Shown here: piece by piece, positions 10,098 to 19,237 of the stretch
How positions within the stretch are numbered: position 1 is the first letter of the stretch
Layout: the number at the start of each line of letters is the position of its first letter
Assembly: GCF_004022705.2 (NCBI RefSeq)
Contig: NZ_RZOY02000023.1
Location: 1-64,000, forward strand
Direction: 5' to 3'
Length of the DNA stretch: 64,000 nt
Source of the DNA: Mesorhizobium sp. M2D.F.Ca.ET.226.01.1.1
GTDB lineage: Bacteria > Pseudomonadota > Alphaproteobacteria > Rhizobiales > Rhizobiaceae
Notes under the pieces: generated by a model
The model's database searches: none
What the model was told of the DNA's origin: nothing
The model's input: only the letters and a program-made list of their open reading frames with translations
Position numbers and translations under genes: made by a program

Positions 10098-10150
10098 TAG
10101 AGCATGATGTTGTCCGAAGACCTCTCCACACTTTTCGGCATCATGCTCTA
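10098..10150. repeat. Palindromic intergenic repeat (AGCATGATG type)
   Basis: TAGAGCATGATG (10098-10109) and CATCATGCTCTA (10139-10150) are perfect 12-bp inverted termini. Inner bases CCGAA and TTCGG extend the pairing. It ends 14 bp before the secY start. The layout resembles short dispersed palindromes that I know from mesorhizobial genomes; a second, different copy lies at 16561-16646. Confidence 0.65.
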
Positions 10151-10164
10151 GCGGAGAATCAGGC

Positions 10165-11505
10165 ATGGCTTCGGCTGCTGAACAACTAGCCTCCAATCTG
10201 AATTTTGCGGCCTTCGCCAAGGCCGAGGATTTGAAGAAGCGCATCTGGTTCACCATTGGCGCGCTGCTCGTCTACCGCCTCGGCACCTATATCCCGCTGC
10301 CCGGCATCAATCCCGACGCTTTCGCCCAAGCCTTCTCCTCGCAGAGCAAGGGCGTGCTCGGCATGTTCAACATGTTTGCCGGCGGCGCCGTGCAGCGCAT
10401 GGCTATCTTCGCGCTGGGCATCATGCCCTACATCTCCGCCTCCATCATCATGCAGTTGATGACCTCGGTCATCCCGACGCTGGAAGCGCTGAAGAAGGAA
10501 GGCGAGCAGGGCCGCAAGATCATCAACCAGTACACGCGCTACGGCACCGTGCTCCTGGCGCTGATCCAGGCCTACGGCATTTCGATCGGCCTCGAAGGCG
10601 GCAACGGCATCGTCAACGATCCCGGCATGTTCTTCCGCATCTCGACCGTCGTGACGCTGGTTGGCGGCACCATGTTCCTGATGTGGCTCGGCGAGCAGAT
10701 CACCGCGCGCGGCATCGGCAACGGCATTTCGCTGATCATCTTCTCGGGCATCGTCGCCGGGCTGCCGCGCGCCATCTCCGGCACGCTGGAACTCGGCCGC
10801 ACCGGCGCGCTGTCCACCGGCCTCATTCTCGCGATCATCGTGCTGGCCATCATCGTCATCGCGCTGATCGTCTTCTTCGAGCGCGCGCAGCGCCGCTTGC
10901 TTATCCAGTATCCGAAGCGCCAGGTCGGCAACCGCATGTTCCAGGGCGACACCTCGCATTTGCCGCTGAAGCTGAACACGTCGGGCGTTATCCCGCCGAT
11001 CTTCGCGTCCTCGCTGCTGCTTTTGCCGGCCACGGTCGCGGGCTTCTCGCAGGCGACCAACCTGCCGGCTTGGGCAAGCACCATCCTGGCCTCGCTCGGC
11101 CACGGCCAGCCGCTCTACATGATCTTCTACGCGAGCATGATCGTGTTCTTCGCCTTCTTCTACACGGCGATCGTCTTCAATCCGAAGGACACGGCAGACC
11201 AGCTCAAGAAGCATTCCGGCTTCATTCCGGGCTATCGTCCGGGCGAGCGCACGGCCGAATATATCGACTATGTTCTGACGCGTATCACCGTCATCGGCGC
11301 CATCTACCTGGTGCTGGTCTGTTTGCTGCCGGAGTTCCTGATTTCGGCGACTGGCGTACCTTTCTACCTCGGTGGCACATCGCTTCTGATCGTGGTCAGT
11401 GTCACGCTCGACACGGTGGCGCAGATTCAGGGTCACCTGATCGCGCACCAGTATGAGGGCCTGATCAAGAAGTCGAAGTTGCGCGGGGGGAAGAGGAGCA
11501 GATGA
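10165..11505 (+). CDS. secY: Preprotein translocase channel subunit SecY
   Basis: SecY (446 aa, usual about 440) is the ten-helix pore of the Sec translocon in the inner membrane, with SecE and SecG. Hydrophobic segments alternate throughout; the plug/TM2 region with [20 protein letters not shown] and the loop with [15 protein letters not shown] are typical. It follows a 258-bp gap holding hairpins and a repeat, and overlaps adk by 4 bp. Confidence 0.98.
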   Translation: MASAAEQLASNLNFAAFAKAEDLKKRIWFTIGALLVYRLGTYIPLPGINPDAFAQAFSSQSKGVLGMFNMFAGGAVQRMAIFALGIMPYISASIIMQLMTSVIPTLEALKKEGEQGRKIINQYTRYGTVLLALIQAYGISIGLEGGNGIVNDPGMFFRISTVVTLVGGTMFLMWLGEQITARGIGNGISLIIFSGIVAGLPRAISGTLELGRTGALSTGLILAIIVLAIIVIALIVFFERAQRRLLIQYPKRQVGNRMFQGDTSHLPLKLNTSGVIPPIFASSLLLLPATVAGFSQATNLPAWASTILASLGHGQPLYMIFYASMIVFFAFFYTAIVFNPKDTADQLKKHSGFIPGYRPGERTAEYIDYVLTRITVIGAIYLVLVCLLPEFLISATGVPFYLGGTSLLIVVSVTLDTVAQIQGHLIAHQYEGLIKKSKLRGGKRSR

Positions 11506-12092
11506 GGCTGATATTGCTTGGGCCGCCAGGAGCGGGCAAGGGGACGCAAGCACAAAGACTGGTAGAAAAACACGGCATACCCCAGCTCTCGACGGGTGAC
11601 ATGCTGCGTGCCGCCGTCCAGGCCGGAACCGAGGTCGGCAAACGCGCCAAGGCGGTGATGGATGCCGGCGAGCTGGTCTCCGATGCAATCGTCAACGCCA
11701 TCGTCGCCGAACGCATAGATCAGCCGGACTGCGCCAGGGGTTTTATCCTCGACGGCTATCCGCGCACGCTGGTCCAGGCCGACGCGGTCGATGCCATGCT
11801 TGCCGAACGCGGCATTGCGCTCGACACCGTCATCGAGCTCGTCGTCGACGACAAGGCGCTGGTTGGGCGAATCGTCAAGCGCGCCGAGGAGGCCAAGGCC
11901 GCGGGCCAGCCGGTGCGCAAGGACGACAACCCGGCGGTGTTCGAAGAGCGCCTGCGTGAATATTACAAGAAGACGGCGCCGCTGACCGGCTACTACTACG
12001 CCAAAGGCAAGCTCAAGACGGTCGACGGCATGGCCAGCATCGATGCGGTGACCGCGGAGATCGGCAAGGTGCTCTCGGCGGCGGCGAAGTAG
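11502..12092 (+). CDS. adk: Adenylate kinase, short form
   Basis: Adk interconverts ATP + AMP and 2 ADP in the cytoplasm. The P-loop GPPGAGKGT lies at residues 7-15, and DGYPRT near 85-90 binds nucleotide. At 196 aa it is the short form lacking the extended LID domain of the 214-aa E. coli enzyme, the rule in alphaproteobacteria. It overlaps secY by ATGA, which suggests coupling. Confidence 0.98.
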   Translation: MRLILLGPPGAGKGTQAQRLVEKHGIPQLSTGDMLRAAVQAGTEVGKRAKAVMDAGELVSDAIVNAIVAERIDQPDCARGFILDGYPRTLVQADAVDAMLAERGIALDTVIELVVDDKALVGRIVKRAEEAKAAGQPVRKDDNPAVFEERLREYYKKTAPLTGYYYAKGKLKTVDGMASIDAVTAEIGKVLSAAAK

Positions 12093-12118
12093 GCCGGGCT
12101 GGCAATTGAAGATTGCGC

Positions 12119-12155
12119 TTGACGGAAGGCCGCCATTGGGTTATGGCGGCCCGTC
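12119..12155 (+). terminator. Hairpin after adk
   Basis: GGCCGCCAT and ATGGCGGCC form a 9-bp stem around TGGGTT; GACG and CGTC lengthen it across a GAA bulge. A CT-rich stretch (TCTTCCT) overlaps and follows. It could be a weak terminator between adk and rpsM. Confidence 0.4.
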
Positions 12156-12177
12156 TTCCTATCAGGCATGGACTTTG

Positions 12178-12195
12178 CTTGCCCTTGCGGGCAAG
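12178..12195 (+). promoter_or_regulatory. Perfect stem-loop upstream of rpsM
   Basis: CTTGCCC and GGGCAAG pair perfectly around TTGC. It lies about 105 bp before rpsM, in the leader of the alpha block. It may be part of a leader structure for translational control; no such control is demonstrated by the sequence. Confidence 0.35.
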
Positions 12196-12299
12196 GCGTC
12201 CGCTTTGAACCAGGAAACTCCCGCAAGGGCCGGCCTCCACCGGACGCGGGGTTAACTTGAACGCCGGCTCGTCCGGCCTACATGGAGAAAGAGAAGAAC

Positions 12300-12668
12300 A
12301 TGGCTCGTATAGCCGGCGTCAACATTCCGACCAACAAGCGCGTCGTCATCGCGCTTCAGTACATTCACGGCATCGGCAAGAAGTTTGCCCAGGAGATCGT
12401 CGACAAGGTCGGCATCCCGGCAGACCGCCGCGTCAACCAGCTGACCGACGCGGAAGTGCTGCAGATCCGCGAGACGATCGACCGCGACTACCAGGTCGAA
12501 GGCGACCTGCGCCGCGAAGTCTCGATGAACATCAAGCGGCTCATGGACCTCGGCTGCTATCGCGGCCTGCGTCACCGCCGCTCGCTGCCGGTCCGTGGCC
12601 AGCGCACGCATACCAATGCGCGCACCCGCAAGGGCCCGGCCAAGGCGATCGCCGGCAAGAAGAAGTAA
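12300..12668 (+). CDS. rpsM: 30S ribosomal protein S13
   Basis: S13 (122 aa) forms inter-subunit bridges from the small-subunit head. The start [14 protein letters not shown] at 12300 is universal; an ATG 18 bp upstream would add the unconserved MEKEKN. The C-terminal basic tail [19 protein letters not shown] is normal. It is first in the alpha block after adk. Confidence 0.97.
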   Translation: MARIAGVNIPTNKRVVIALQYIHGIGKKFAQEIVDKVGIPADRRVNQLTDAEVLQIRETIDRDYQVEGDLRREVSMNIKRLMDLGCYRGLRHRRSLPVRGQRTHTNARTRKGPAKAIAGKKK

Positions 12669-12775
12669 TTAGGGGAATAAGGGAGTAGGGGAGTAAGGCA
12701 GTAGGGAGTGGTCCGAGAACCGGACGCTTTGTTTCCCTACTCCCTTACTTCCCTATTCCCCTACTCCCTTCCCTA
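12669..12775. repeat. Inverted array of GGGAGTA-like units between rpsM and rpsK
   Basis: The left arm (12669-12709) is purine-rich and built from 7-8 base units such as TAAGGGAG and TAGGGGAG. The right arm (about 12734-12775) is its imperfect inverse, built from CTCCCTTA and TTCCCCTA units. Between the arms, GTCCG AGAAC CGGAC forms its own small hairpin. The whole can fold into a long hairpin or cruciform. It fills most of the 159-bp gap inside an essential operon. No T-run terminator is present. Confidence 0.75.
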
Positions 12776-12827
12776 AGGTGGAGCCGCTGGCATTACGGCG
12801 GTGTAGAGATCAACTGAAAGGACTACC

Positions 12828-13217
12828 ATGGCCAAGGAAGCCGCTCGTGTTCGCCGTCGCGAACGCAAGAACATCTCGTCGGGCGTTGCCCACGTCAATT
12901 CGACCTTCAACAACACCATGATCACCATCACCGACGCGCAGGGCAATTCGATTGCCTGGTCGTCGGCCGGCGCGCAAGGGTTCAAGGGTTCGCGCAAGTC
13001 GACCCCGTTCGCCGCGCAGATGGCCGCTGAGGACGTCGCCAAGAAGGCGCAGGAACACGGCATGCGCATGCTCGAGGTCGAGGTCTGCGGACCCGGCTCC
13101 GGTCGTGAATCGGCGCTTCGCGCGCTGCAGGCGGCCGGCTTCACCATCACCTCGATCCGTGACGTGACGCCGATCCCGCACAATGGTTGCCGTCCGCGCA
13201 AGAAGCGCCGCGTCTGA
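12828..13217 (+). CDS. rpsK: 30S ribosomal protein S11
   Basis: S11 (129 aa) lies on the small-subunit platform near the E site. [18 protein letters not shown] and the C-terminal [13 protein letters not shown] are diagnostic. rpsD (S4), which follows in E. coli, is absent; rpoA comes next, as in other rhizobia. Confidence 0.98.
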   Translation: MAKEAARVRRRERKNISSGVAHVNSTFNNTMITITDAQGNSIAWSSAGAQGFKGSRKSTPFAAQMAAEDVAKKAQEHGMRMLEVEVCGPGSGRESALRALQAAGFTITSIRDVTPIPHNGCRPRKKRRV

Positions 13218-13314
13218 TTTTTAAGCGCCGCGCGAACGCCAAGGCGTTCCTCCGCGGCTTTCCGTGTCGCCCGCCACGATTGGATGGTGGCGGGGCAAAG
13301 GAAGGAAGACATTT

Positions 13315-14325
13315 ATGATCCAGAAAAACTGGCAGGAACTGATCAAGCCGAACAAGATCGAGTTCTCGTCGAAGAAGAAGACGCTGACCACGCTGGTGGC
13401 CGAGCCGCTCGAACGCGGCTTTGGCCTGACGCTGGGCAACGCGCTACGGCGCGTGCTTCTGTCTTCGCTGCGCGGCGCGGCCGTCACCGCCGTGCAGATC
13501 GACGGCGTGCTGCATGAATTCTCGTCCATCGCCGGCGTGCGCGAGGACGTGACCGACATCGTGCTCAACATCAAGGAAATCGCCATCCGCATGGAAGGCG
13601 ATGGTCCCAAGCGCATGGTCGTGCGCAAGCAGGGCCCGGGTGCGGTGCTCGCCGGCGACATCCAGACCGTGGGCGACGTCGAGATCCTCAACCCCGACCA
13701 CGTCATCTGCACGCTGGACGAGGGCGCCGAGATCCGCATGGAGTTCACCGTCGACACCGGCAAGGGCTATGTGCCGGCCGAGCGCAACCGCGCCGAGGAC
13801 GCGCCGATCGGCCTGATCCCGGTCGACAGTCTCTACTCGCCGGTCAAGAAGGTCTCCTACAAGGTCGAGAACACCCGTGAGGGCCAGGTGCTCGACTACG
13901 ACAAGCTGACCATGACCATCGAGACCAACGGCTCGATCTCGGGCGAGGACGCGGTGGCTTTCGCCGCCCGCATCCTGCAGGACCAACTCGCGCTGTTCGT
14001 CAACTTCGACGAGCCGCAGAAGGAAGTCGCGACCGAAGCCGTCACCGAGCTCGCCTTCAATCCGGCGCTGCTCAAGAAGGTCGACGAGCTCGAGCTTTCG
14101 GTGCGTTCGGCCAACTGCCTGAAGAACGACAACATCGTCTATATCGGCGACCTGATCCAGAAGACCGAAGCCGAGATGCTGCGCACCCCGAACTTCGGCC
14201 GCAAGTCGCTTAACGAGATCAAGGAAGTGCTGGCCGCCATGGGCCTCCATCTCGGCATGGAAGTGCCGGACTGGCCGCCGGAAAACATCGAAGACCTCGC
14301 AAAGCGTTACGAAGACCAATATTGA
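13315..14325 (+). CDS. rpoA: RNA polymerase alpha subunit
   Basis: RpoA (336 aa, 329 in E. coli) dimerises to nucleate RNA polymerase; its C-terminal domain contacts UP elements and activators. The start [14 protein letters not shown] at 13315 was chosen over an upstream in-frame ATG that lacks family similarity. The N-domain [18 protein letters not shown] (residues 40-57) and the C-domain [17 protein letters not shown] region are intact. Confidence 0.98.
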   Translation: MIQKNWQELIKPNKIEFSSKKKTLTTLVAEPLERGFGLTLGNALRRVLLSSLRGAAVTAVQIDGVLHEFSSIAGVREDVTDIVLNIKEIAIRMEGDGPKRMVVRKQGPGAVLAGDIQTVGDVEILNPDHVICTLDEGAEIRMEFTVDTGKGYVPAERNRAEDAPIGLIPVDSLYSPVKKVSYKVENTREGQVLDYDKLTMTIETNGSISGEDAVAFAARILQDQLALFVNFDEPQKEVATEAVTELAFNPALLKKVDELELSVRSANCLKNDNIVYIGDLIQKTEAEMLRTPNFGRKSLNEIKEVLAAMGLHLGMEVPDWPPENIEDLAKRYEDQY

Positions 14326-14429
14326 GCATGAATTCCAAGGATCGGCGGCGCGAGCCGCTCGATCCGACGGTCATGCGGAAAACCATCAGAGGCCGTGGCC
14401 TCTTGAACAACTAAAGAAGGAAAAGAGCC

Positions 14430-14861
14430 ATGCGCCACGGTTTCAAAGGCCGCCGCTTCGCCCGTAGCATCAGCCATCGCAAGTCGATGTTCGCCAACCT
14501 CGCCGTGTCTCTGATCGAGCACGAGCAGATCGTCACCACCCTGCCGAAGGCGAAGGACCTGCGTCCGATCGTCGAGAAGCTGGTGACGCTCGGCAAGCGC
14601 GGCGACCTGCACGCCCGCCGCCAGGTGATCGCGCAGATCGGTAATGAGCCGGTCGTGAAGCGCCTGTTCGAAACCCTCGCCCCGCGCTACGCCACCCGCA
14701 ACGGCGGCTACCTGCGCATCATGAAGGCAGGTTTCCGCAAGGGCGACAACGCCGCCATGGCGGTCATTGAGTTCGTCGATCGCGACACCTCGGCCAAGGG
14801 CGCCGCCGACCGCGCCCGCCTCGAGGCCGAAGGTGGCAACGAGGAAGCCGCGGCCGCCTGA
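14430..14861 (+). CDS. rplQ: 50S ribosomal protein L17
   Basis: L17 (143 aa, 127 in E. coli) ends the superoperon. [20 protein letters not shown] is the typical N-terminus (family pattern MRH-x3-GRKLxR-x3-HR). The extra length is an Ala/Glu-rich tail. A strong terminator lies 25 bp downstream. Confidence 0.97.
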   Translation: MRHGFKGRRFARSISHRKSMFANLAVSLIEHEQIVTTLPKAKDLRPIVEKLVTLGKRGDLHARRQVIAQIGNEPVVKRLFETLAPRYATRNGGYLRIMKAGFRKGDNAAMAVIEFVDRDTSAKGAADRARLEAEGGNEEAAAA

Positions 14862-14886
14862 GGCACGCGGTTTCATCAATGACTTC

Positions 14887-14908
14887 AAGGGGCCTACGGG
14901 CCCCTTTT
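14887..14908 (+). terminator. Rho-independent terminator of the ribosomal superoperon
   Basis: AAGGGGCC and GGCCCCTT form a perfect 8-bp stem around TACG, followed by TTGCATTT. It closes the translation cluster downstream of rplQ. Confidence 0.8.
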
Positions 14909-14959
14909 GCATTTGCCGAACGAAGCCGGAAGGGATGCAGATTTTTCGCCCTTGTGCGA

Positions 14960-14980
14960 ACGCTTTTGCGCGACAAGCGT
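14960..14980. promoter_or_regulatory. Inverted repeat upstream of the Do protease
   Basis: ACGCTT and AAGCGT flank 9 bases; with one bulged A the arms extend to GCGAACGCTT and AAGCGTCGC. It lies about 75-95 bp before the protease start, a plausible activator or repressor site. The regulator is unknown. Confidence 0.35.
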
Positions 14981-15054
14981 CGCATTTGTGTGCATTAGCC
15001 TTTCATTCTGCACATTCGTCGGGACAATGGCGCCCGATCAGGAGGGATTCGAAA

Positions 15055-16542
15055 ATGCACCTCAAGCGACTGTTTCTTGTTGCCGCGCTGGCCGTTTTCG
15101 CCGCGGCACCGGCCGCAAGACAGGCTTTTGCCGAGGATGCCGCCAAGCCGGCGGATCCGGGCCTCTCCGACGTGCTGACCGATCTCTTGCATGGCGTCGA
15201 GGGCGAGAACGGCACGTCCGGCCCCGACAAGCGCGTACCGTTCGGTCGCGAGGAGGTGCAGCTTTCCTTCGCGCCGCTGGTCAAGCAGACCGCGCCGGCG
15301 GTCGTCAACGTCTATGCCTCGCAGACCGCCAAGGTGACGTCGCCTTTCGAGGGCGATCCCTTCTTCGAGGAATTCTTCGGCCGCGCCCAGCCGCGCGCGC
15401 AGTCCTCGCTGGGCTCCGGCGTGCTGGTCGATCCGAGCGGCGTCATCGTCACCAACTACCACGTCATCAAGGACGCCGACGAGGTGAAGGTCGCGACTGC
15501 CGACGGGCGCGAATTCCCCTCGAAGGTTATGCTCAAGGATGAGACGCTCGATCTTGCGGTGCTGAAGATTTCGGCCGACAAGCCGTTCCCGGTGATCGCG
15601 ATCGGCGATTCCGATGCGCTCGAAGTCGGCGACCTGGTGCTGGCAATCGGCAATCCGTTCGGCGTCGGCCAGACCACCACCAGCGGCATTGTCTCCGCAC
15701 TTGCCCGCAGCCATATCGGCGTTTCGGATTCGGGCTATTTCGTTCAGACCGACGCCGCCATCAATCCCGGCAATTCCGGCGGCGCGCTGATCAACATGGG
15801 CGGCCAGTTGGTCGGCATCAACACAGCGATCTACAGCCGCAGCGGCGGCTCGATCGGCATCGGCTTCGCCATTCCCTCCAACATGGTGCGCGCCTTTGCC
15901 GACGCCGCCAAGGCCGGGCTCGACTTCTTCGAGCGGCCCTATATCGGCGCGGAATTCGAACTGGTGACGCCGCAGATCGCCGAATCCCTCGGCATGGAGA
16001 AGCCGACCGGCGCACTGGTGTCGTCAGTGGACCCCGCCGGGCCTGCCGGCAAGGCAGGGCTGAACCCGGGCGATGTCATCCTGTCGCTCAACAACACGCC
16101 AGTCGAAAGCATCGAAGCGCTCGACTACCGCATGGCGACGCTGTCGATCGGCACCAAGGCGACCTTTGCCGTGCTGAGCAAGGGCAAGCAGGCCACCATG
16201 GAAATCCCGCTGGAGCGGGCGCCGGAGGGCGCCAAGCCCAGCGAAGTCACCTTGCGGGGCCGCAGTCCCTTTTCCGGCGCCAAGGTCGCGGAACTGTCGC
16301 CCAGGCTTGCCCAGCGGCTTGGCCTGCGCACCGATCTCAAGGGCGTCACCGTCATCGATATCAGCCGGGATTCGCCTGCAGCCGATTTCGGCTTCCAGCC
16401 CGGCGATATCGTGCGTGAGGTGAACGGAACCACCATCGAAACCGCGGCGACGCTGGCACAGGTTGCCCAGCAGGACACGCGCTGGTGGCGCTTTACCGTC
16501 GAGCGCGGCGGGCAGATACTGCGCCAGGTGTTGCGCTACTGA
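15055..16542 (+). CDS. Do/DegP-family periplasmic serine protease with two PDZ domains
   Basis: A 495-aa envelope quality-control protease of the HtrA family. A signal peptide (about residues 1-26, ending AFA-ED) directs export. The trypsin-like domain has the triad His136 (TNYHV), Asp166 (LDLAVLK) and Ser241 (NPGNSGG); two PDZ domains follow at about 290-380 and 400-490. AGGAGGG lies 9 bases before the ATG. DegP, DegQ and MucD are all possible names; sequence alone does not decide. It stands alone after the ribosomal terminator. Confidence 0.93.
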   Translation: MHLKRLFLVAALAVFAAAPAARQAFAEDAAKPADPGLSDVLTDLLHGVEGENGTSGPDKRVPFGREEVQLSFAPLVKQTAPAVVNVYASQTAKVTSPFEGDPFFEEFFGRAQPRAQSSLGSGVLVDPSGVIVTNYHVIKDADEVKVATADGREFPSKVMLKDETLDLAVLKISADKPFPVIAIGDSDALEVGDLVLAIGNPFGVGQTTTSGIVSALARSHIGVSDSGYFVQTDAAINPGNSGGALINMGGQLVGINTAIYSRSGGSIGIGFAIPSNMVRAFADAAKAGLDFFERPYIGAEFELVTPQIAESLGMEKPTGALVSSVDPAGPAGKAGLNPGDVILSLNNTPVESIEALDYRMATLSIGTKATFAVLSKGKQATMEIPLERAPEGAKPSEVTLRGRSPFSGAKVAELSPRLAQRLGLRTDLKGVTVIDISRDSPAADFGFQPGDIVREVNGTTIETAATLAQVAQQDTRWWRFTVERGGQILRQVLRY

Positions 16543-16560
16543 GGCGGTCTTCCCATCTAC

Positions 16561-16646
16561 AGCATGATCCCGAACCGAAGGTCCGCGCAGCAAAAAGGGG
16601 GAACCGGTTTTTGCTACGCGGACTTCGGTTCGGATAAGATCATGCT
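16561..16646. repeat. Long palindromic intergenic repeat (AGCATGATC type)
   Basis: AGCATGATC and GATCATGCT are perfect 9-bp termini of an 86-bp element. Inside, CCGAACCGAAG and CTTCGGTTCGG, TCCGCG and CGCGGA, and AGCAAAAA and TTTTTGCT continue the pairing, giving a stem of over 30 bp with small bulges. It lies between the protease and rarA. It is a longer variant of the element at 10098-10150. Confidence 0.75.
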
Positions 16647-16685
16647 CCAAAATGAGCGGGATCGCATTTCAACCAAAAGGCTTGC

Positions 16686-17996
16686 ATGGCCGATCTGTTC
16701 AGTTCCGATGAGCCGGAAAAGGCGCCGCCCGGGCGGCCGCTGGCCGATCGGCTGCGCCCCAAAAACCTCGGCGAGGTCGTCGGCCAGGAGCACCTGACCG
16801 GCCCGGATGGCGCGCTGACCAGGCTGATCGATTCCGGCTCGCTCGGCTCGATGATCTTCTGGGGTCCGCCCGGCACCGGCAAGACGACGGTGGCCCGGCT
16901 GCTCGCCGGCGAGACCAATCTCGCCTTCGAGCAGATATCGGCGGTATTTTCCGGCGTCGCGGATCTCAAGAAAGTCTTTGAGGCGGCGAAGCTCAGGCGT
17001 GCCAACGGCCGCCAGACGCTGCTCTTCGTCGACGAGATCCATCGTTTCAACCGCGCCCAGCAGGACGGTTTTTTGCCGGTGATGGAAGACGGCACCGTGG
17101 TGCTCGTCGGCGCCACCACGGAGAACCCTTCCTTCGAGCTCAATGCCGCGCTTCTGTCGCGAGCGCGCGTGTTGGTGTTCCGCTCGCTGGGCGAGGAGAG
17201 CATCGCCAAGCTTCTGGCGCGGGCGGAAGAAACCGAGGGCAGGGCGCTGCCGCTCGACGACGAGGCGCGCGCGATGCTCATCCGCATGGCAGACGGTGAC
17301 GGCCGCGCCTCGCTGACGCTGGCCGAGGAGGTTTGGCGCGCCGCCAAGAAGGGCGAGGTGTTCGGTCCGGAAGGCCTGCAGCGCGTCATCCAGCGCCGCG
17401 CGCCGATTTACGACAAGGGCCAGGACGGCCACTACAACCTGATCTCCGCGCTGCACAAATCGGTGCGCGGCTCCGATCCGGATGCCGCCCTTTATTACCT
17501 CGCCCGCATGTTCGATGCCGGCGAGGATCCGCTCTATCTCGGCCGCCGGCTCGTGCGCATGGCGGTTGAGGATATCGGGCTCGCCGACCCTCAGGCGCTG
17601 GTCGTCGCCAATGCCGCCAAGGACGCCTATGACTATCTTGGCTCGCCGGAAGGTGAGCTCGCCTTCGCCCAGGCCGCCGTCTATCTCGCCACCGCGCCGA
17701 AATCGAACGCCGTCTATACCGCCTTCAAGGCCGCGACCGCGGCCGCCAAGGAGTTCGGCTCGCTGCTGCCGCCCAAGCACATCCTCAATGCGCCGACCAA
17801 GCTGATGAAGCAGGAGGACTACGGCGCCGGCTATCGCTACGATCATGACGAGCCGGACGCGTTTTCGGGCCAGGACTATTTCCCGGAGAAGATGGGCCGG
17901 CATACGTTCTACGACCCGCCGGAACGCGGCTTCGAGCGCGATATCCGCAAGCGCCTGGAATACTGGGCAAAGCTGCGCAGCGAACGGAACAGCTGA
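16686..17996 (+). CDS. rarA: Replication-associated recombination protein A (AAA+ ATPase)
   Basis: RarA/MgsA (436 aa) is a clamp-loader-like AAA+ ATPase that acts at stalled forks with SSB and RecA. Walker A GPPGTGKTT is at residues 60-68, Walker B LLFVDEIHRFN near 112-122, and sensor 1 GATTENPSFELN near 140-151. The C-terminal tetramerisation region includes EDIGLADPQAL and GSLLPPKHILNAPTKLMK. Length and start match the family. It appears monocistronic. Confidence 0.97.
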   Translation: MADLFSSDEPEKAPPGRPLADRLRPKNLGEVVGQEHLTGPDGALTRLIDSGSLGSMIFWGPPGTGKTTVARLLAGETNLAFEQISAVFSGVADLKKVFEAAKLRRANGRQTLLFVDEIHRFNRAQQDGFLPVMEDGTVVLVGATTENPSFELNAALLSRARVLVFRSLGEESIAKLLARAEETEGRALPLDDEARAMLIRMADGDGRASLTLAEEVWRAAKKGEVFGPEGLQRVIQRRAPIYDKGQDGHYNLISALHKSVRGSDPDAALYYLARMFDAGEDPLYLGRRLVRMAVEDIGLADPQALVVANAAKDAYDYLGSPEGELAFAQAAVYLATAPKSNAVYTAFKAATAAAKEFGSLLPPKHILNAPTKLMKQEDYGAGYRYDHDEPDAFSGQDYFPEKMGRHTFYDPPERGFERDIRKRLEYWAKLRSERNS

Positions 17997-18183
17997 GTTG
18001 CGCGGCCCGGCGGTCGGCACGCTCCATCGCTCGGCCTGACGGCGGGCATGGAGTTGAAGTGGAGTAGCGTACTCCAAATATTTGCGCTGACAGGCCGCTC
18101 AGGCCCATGCGACGGCATTGTGCCGGGAAACAAAAAATCTTATCAAGACGCACGGCTGGCGGGGGTCGCCGTGATTTTGGCTC

Positions 18184-19041
18184 ATGGAACAGGATCGCGC
18201 TCCCGCGCGAAAGACAATGACAAAACAAACCGTCAAGATGCTCCGCAAGGCCGCCATCGCGGTCGTGGTGCTCGCGCTCGCCTTCTATTTTATCCCGATC
18301 CTGACCACGATCTGGGTCGTCTGTGGCCTGATCGATGTCATGCGCAACGACCAGAAGGACCGCAATCTGTTCGAGCGCTATTTCCTCGGCAACGGCCTGT
18401 TCACATGGCTGCTGTCGCCCTTCAACCTGATCGTCGACCTTCTTTGCTATCGAAACCCCGGCGTCTGGAAGCCTGAACAGTTCCCCGAGGACTATCAGCG
18501 CGAGATCGACGAGGTCCTGGGCGTGTTCAAGGCGCGCAAGGATGAGATCATTGCAGATATCGACGCCAATTTCGGCGCCGGCCGGCGCGGCATGTATGTC
18601 TACCAGTGGTACGGCAAGCACAAGATCGACAACGTTCCGGAATTCAACAAGGACTACAAATACATCAAGACGATCGCGGTATCCGTTTTCAGCAAGCGCG
18701 AATCCACCTCCTGGCACTTCGGTCCGCTGCGGCTAAGCCTGCGCATCCTCTACAATCTGATTCCGGTGAAGGCTGAGATCTTCGTCCAGTGCGGCAGCAA
18801 GAAGAACTACTGGTACGACAATCCACTGTTCATTTTCGACGACACGCTCTTCCACCGCTCGGTCAACGAGTATGACGGCCGCCGCTATTGCGTCTTCGTC
18901 GACATCATTCGCCCGTCTCCTTTCCCGGGCCTGATCGCCGGCCTTCTCGCCATCGTCTCTGTCAGCGTCGAGCGCATCAATTCGATCTTCTACAAGAACT
19001 GGAAGATGATCGGCTCGTCCAAGCCGAAGGCCGCCAACTGA
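18184..19041 (+). CDS. Membrane-anchored aspartyl/asparaginyl beta-hydroxylase-like protein
   Basis: A 285-aa protein with a hydrophobic segment at about residues 21-50 and a C-terminal domain like the Fe(II)/2-oxoglutarate AspH/LpxO family. WHFGP gives His178 and the segment FDDTLFHRSVN gives His224; Arg234 lies ten residues on. The 46-residue His-His spacing and +10 Arg match the animal AspH site as I recall it, and like AspH it has Gly where most such enzymes have the HxD acid. A second hydrophobic stretch follows at about 247-262. Substrate is unknown: lipid A acyl chains (LpxO role) or a protein side chain are both possible. A start at 18217 (MTKQTVKM) is equally possible. Confidence 0.7.
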   Translation: MEQDRAPARKTMTKQTVKMLRKAAIAVVVLALAFYFIPILTTIWVVCGLIDVMRNDQKDRNLFERYFLGNGLFTWLLSPFNLIVDLLCYRNPGVWKPEQFPEDYQREIDEVLGVFKARKDEIIADIDANFGAGRRGMYVYQWYGKHKIDNVPEFNKDYKYIKTIAVSVFSKRESTSWHFGPLRLSLRILYNLIPVKAEIFVQCGSKKNYWYDNPLFIFDDTLFHRSVNEYDGRRYCVFVDIIRPSPFPGLIAGLLAIVSVSVERINSIFYKNWKMIGSSKPKAAN

Positions 19042-19113
19042 CCGCGGCAGAACCGAAGGTTCGCTCATCTAAAACCAACGTCCTATGGCGCTGACGGGCT
19101 GCGGCCTTTAGAA

Positions 19114-19166
19114 GTCCAGAGCAATCCGCGAAAACGGAGCGGTTTCCGCCCGGATTTGCGCAAATC
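19114..19166. repeat. Dispersed-repeat-like element ending in a perfect palindrome
   Basis: The stretch starting CCAGAGCAATCCG and passing through GGAGCGGTTTCCGCC resembles a second short repeat family common between rhizobial genes (from memory). AATCCG and CGGATT are inverted. It ends in GATTTGCGCAAATC (19153-19166), a perfect 14-bp palindrome 72 bp before the GAF regulator start, which could also be an operator. Confidence 0.45.
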
Positions 19167-19237
19167 AAATACCTGCGCGGTCAGCAATCTTATTGAAGGC
19201 TGACCGCTTCGGGTTGTCGGATATGTTCTTTGTGAGC

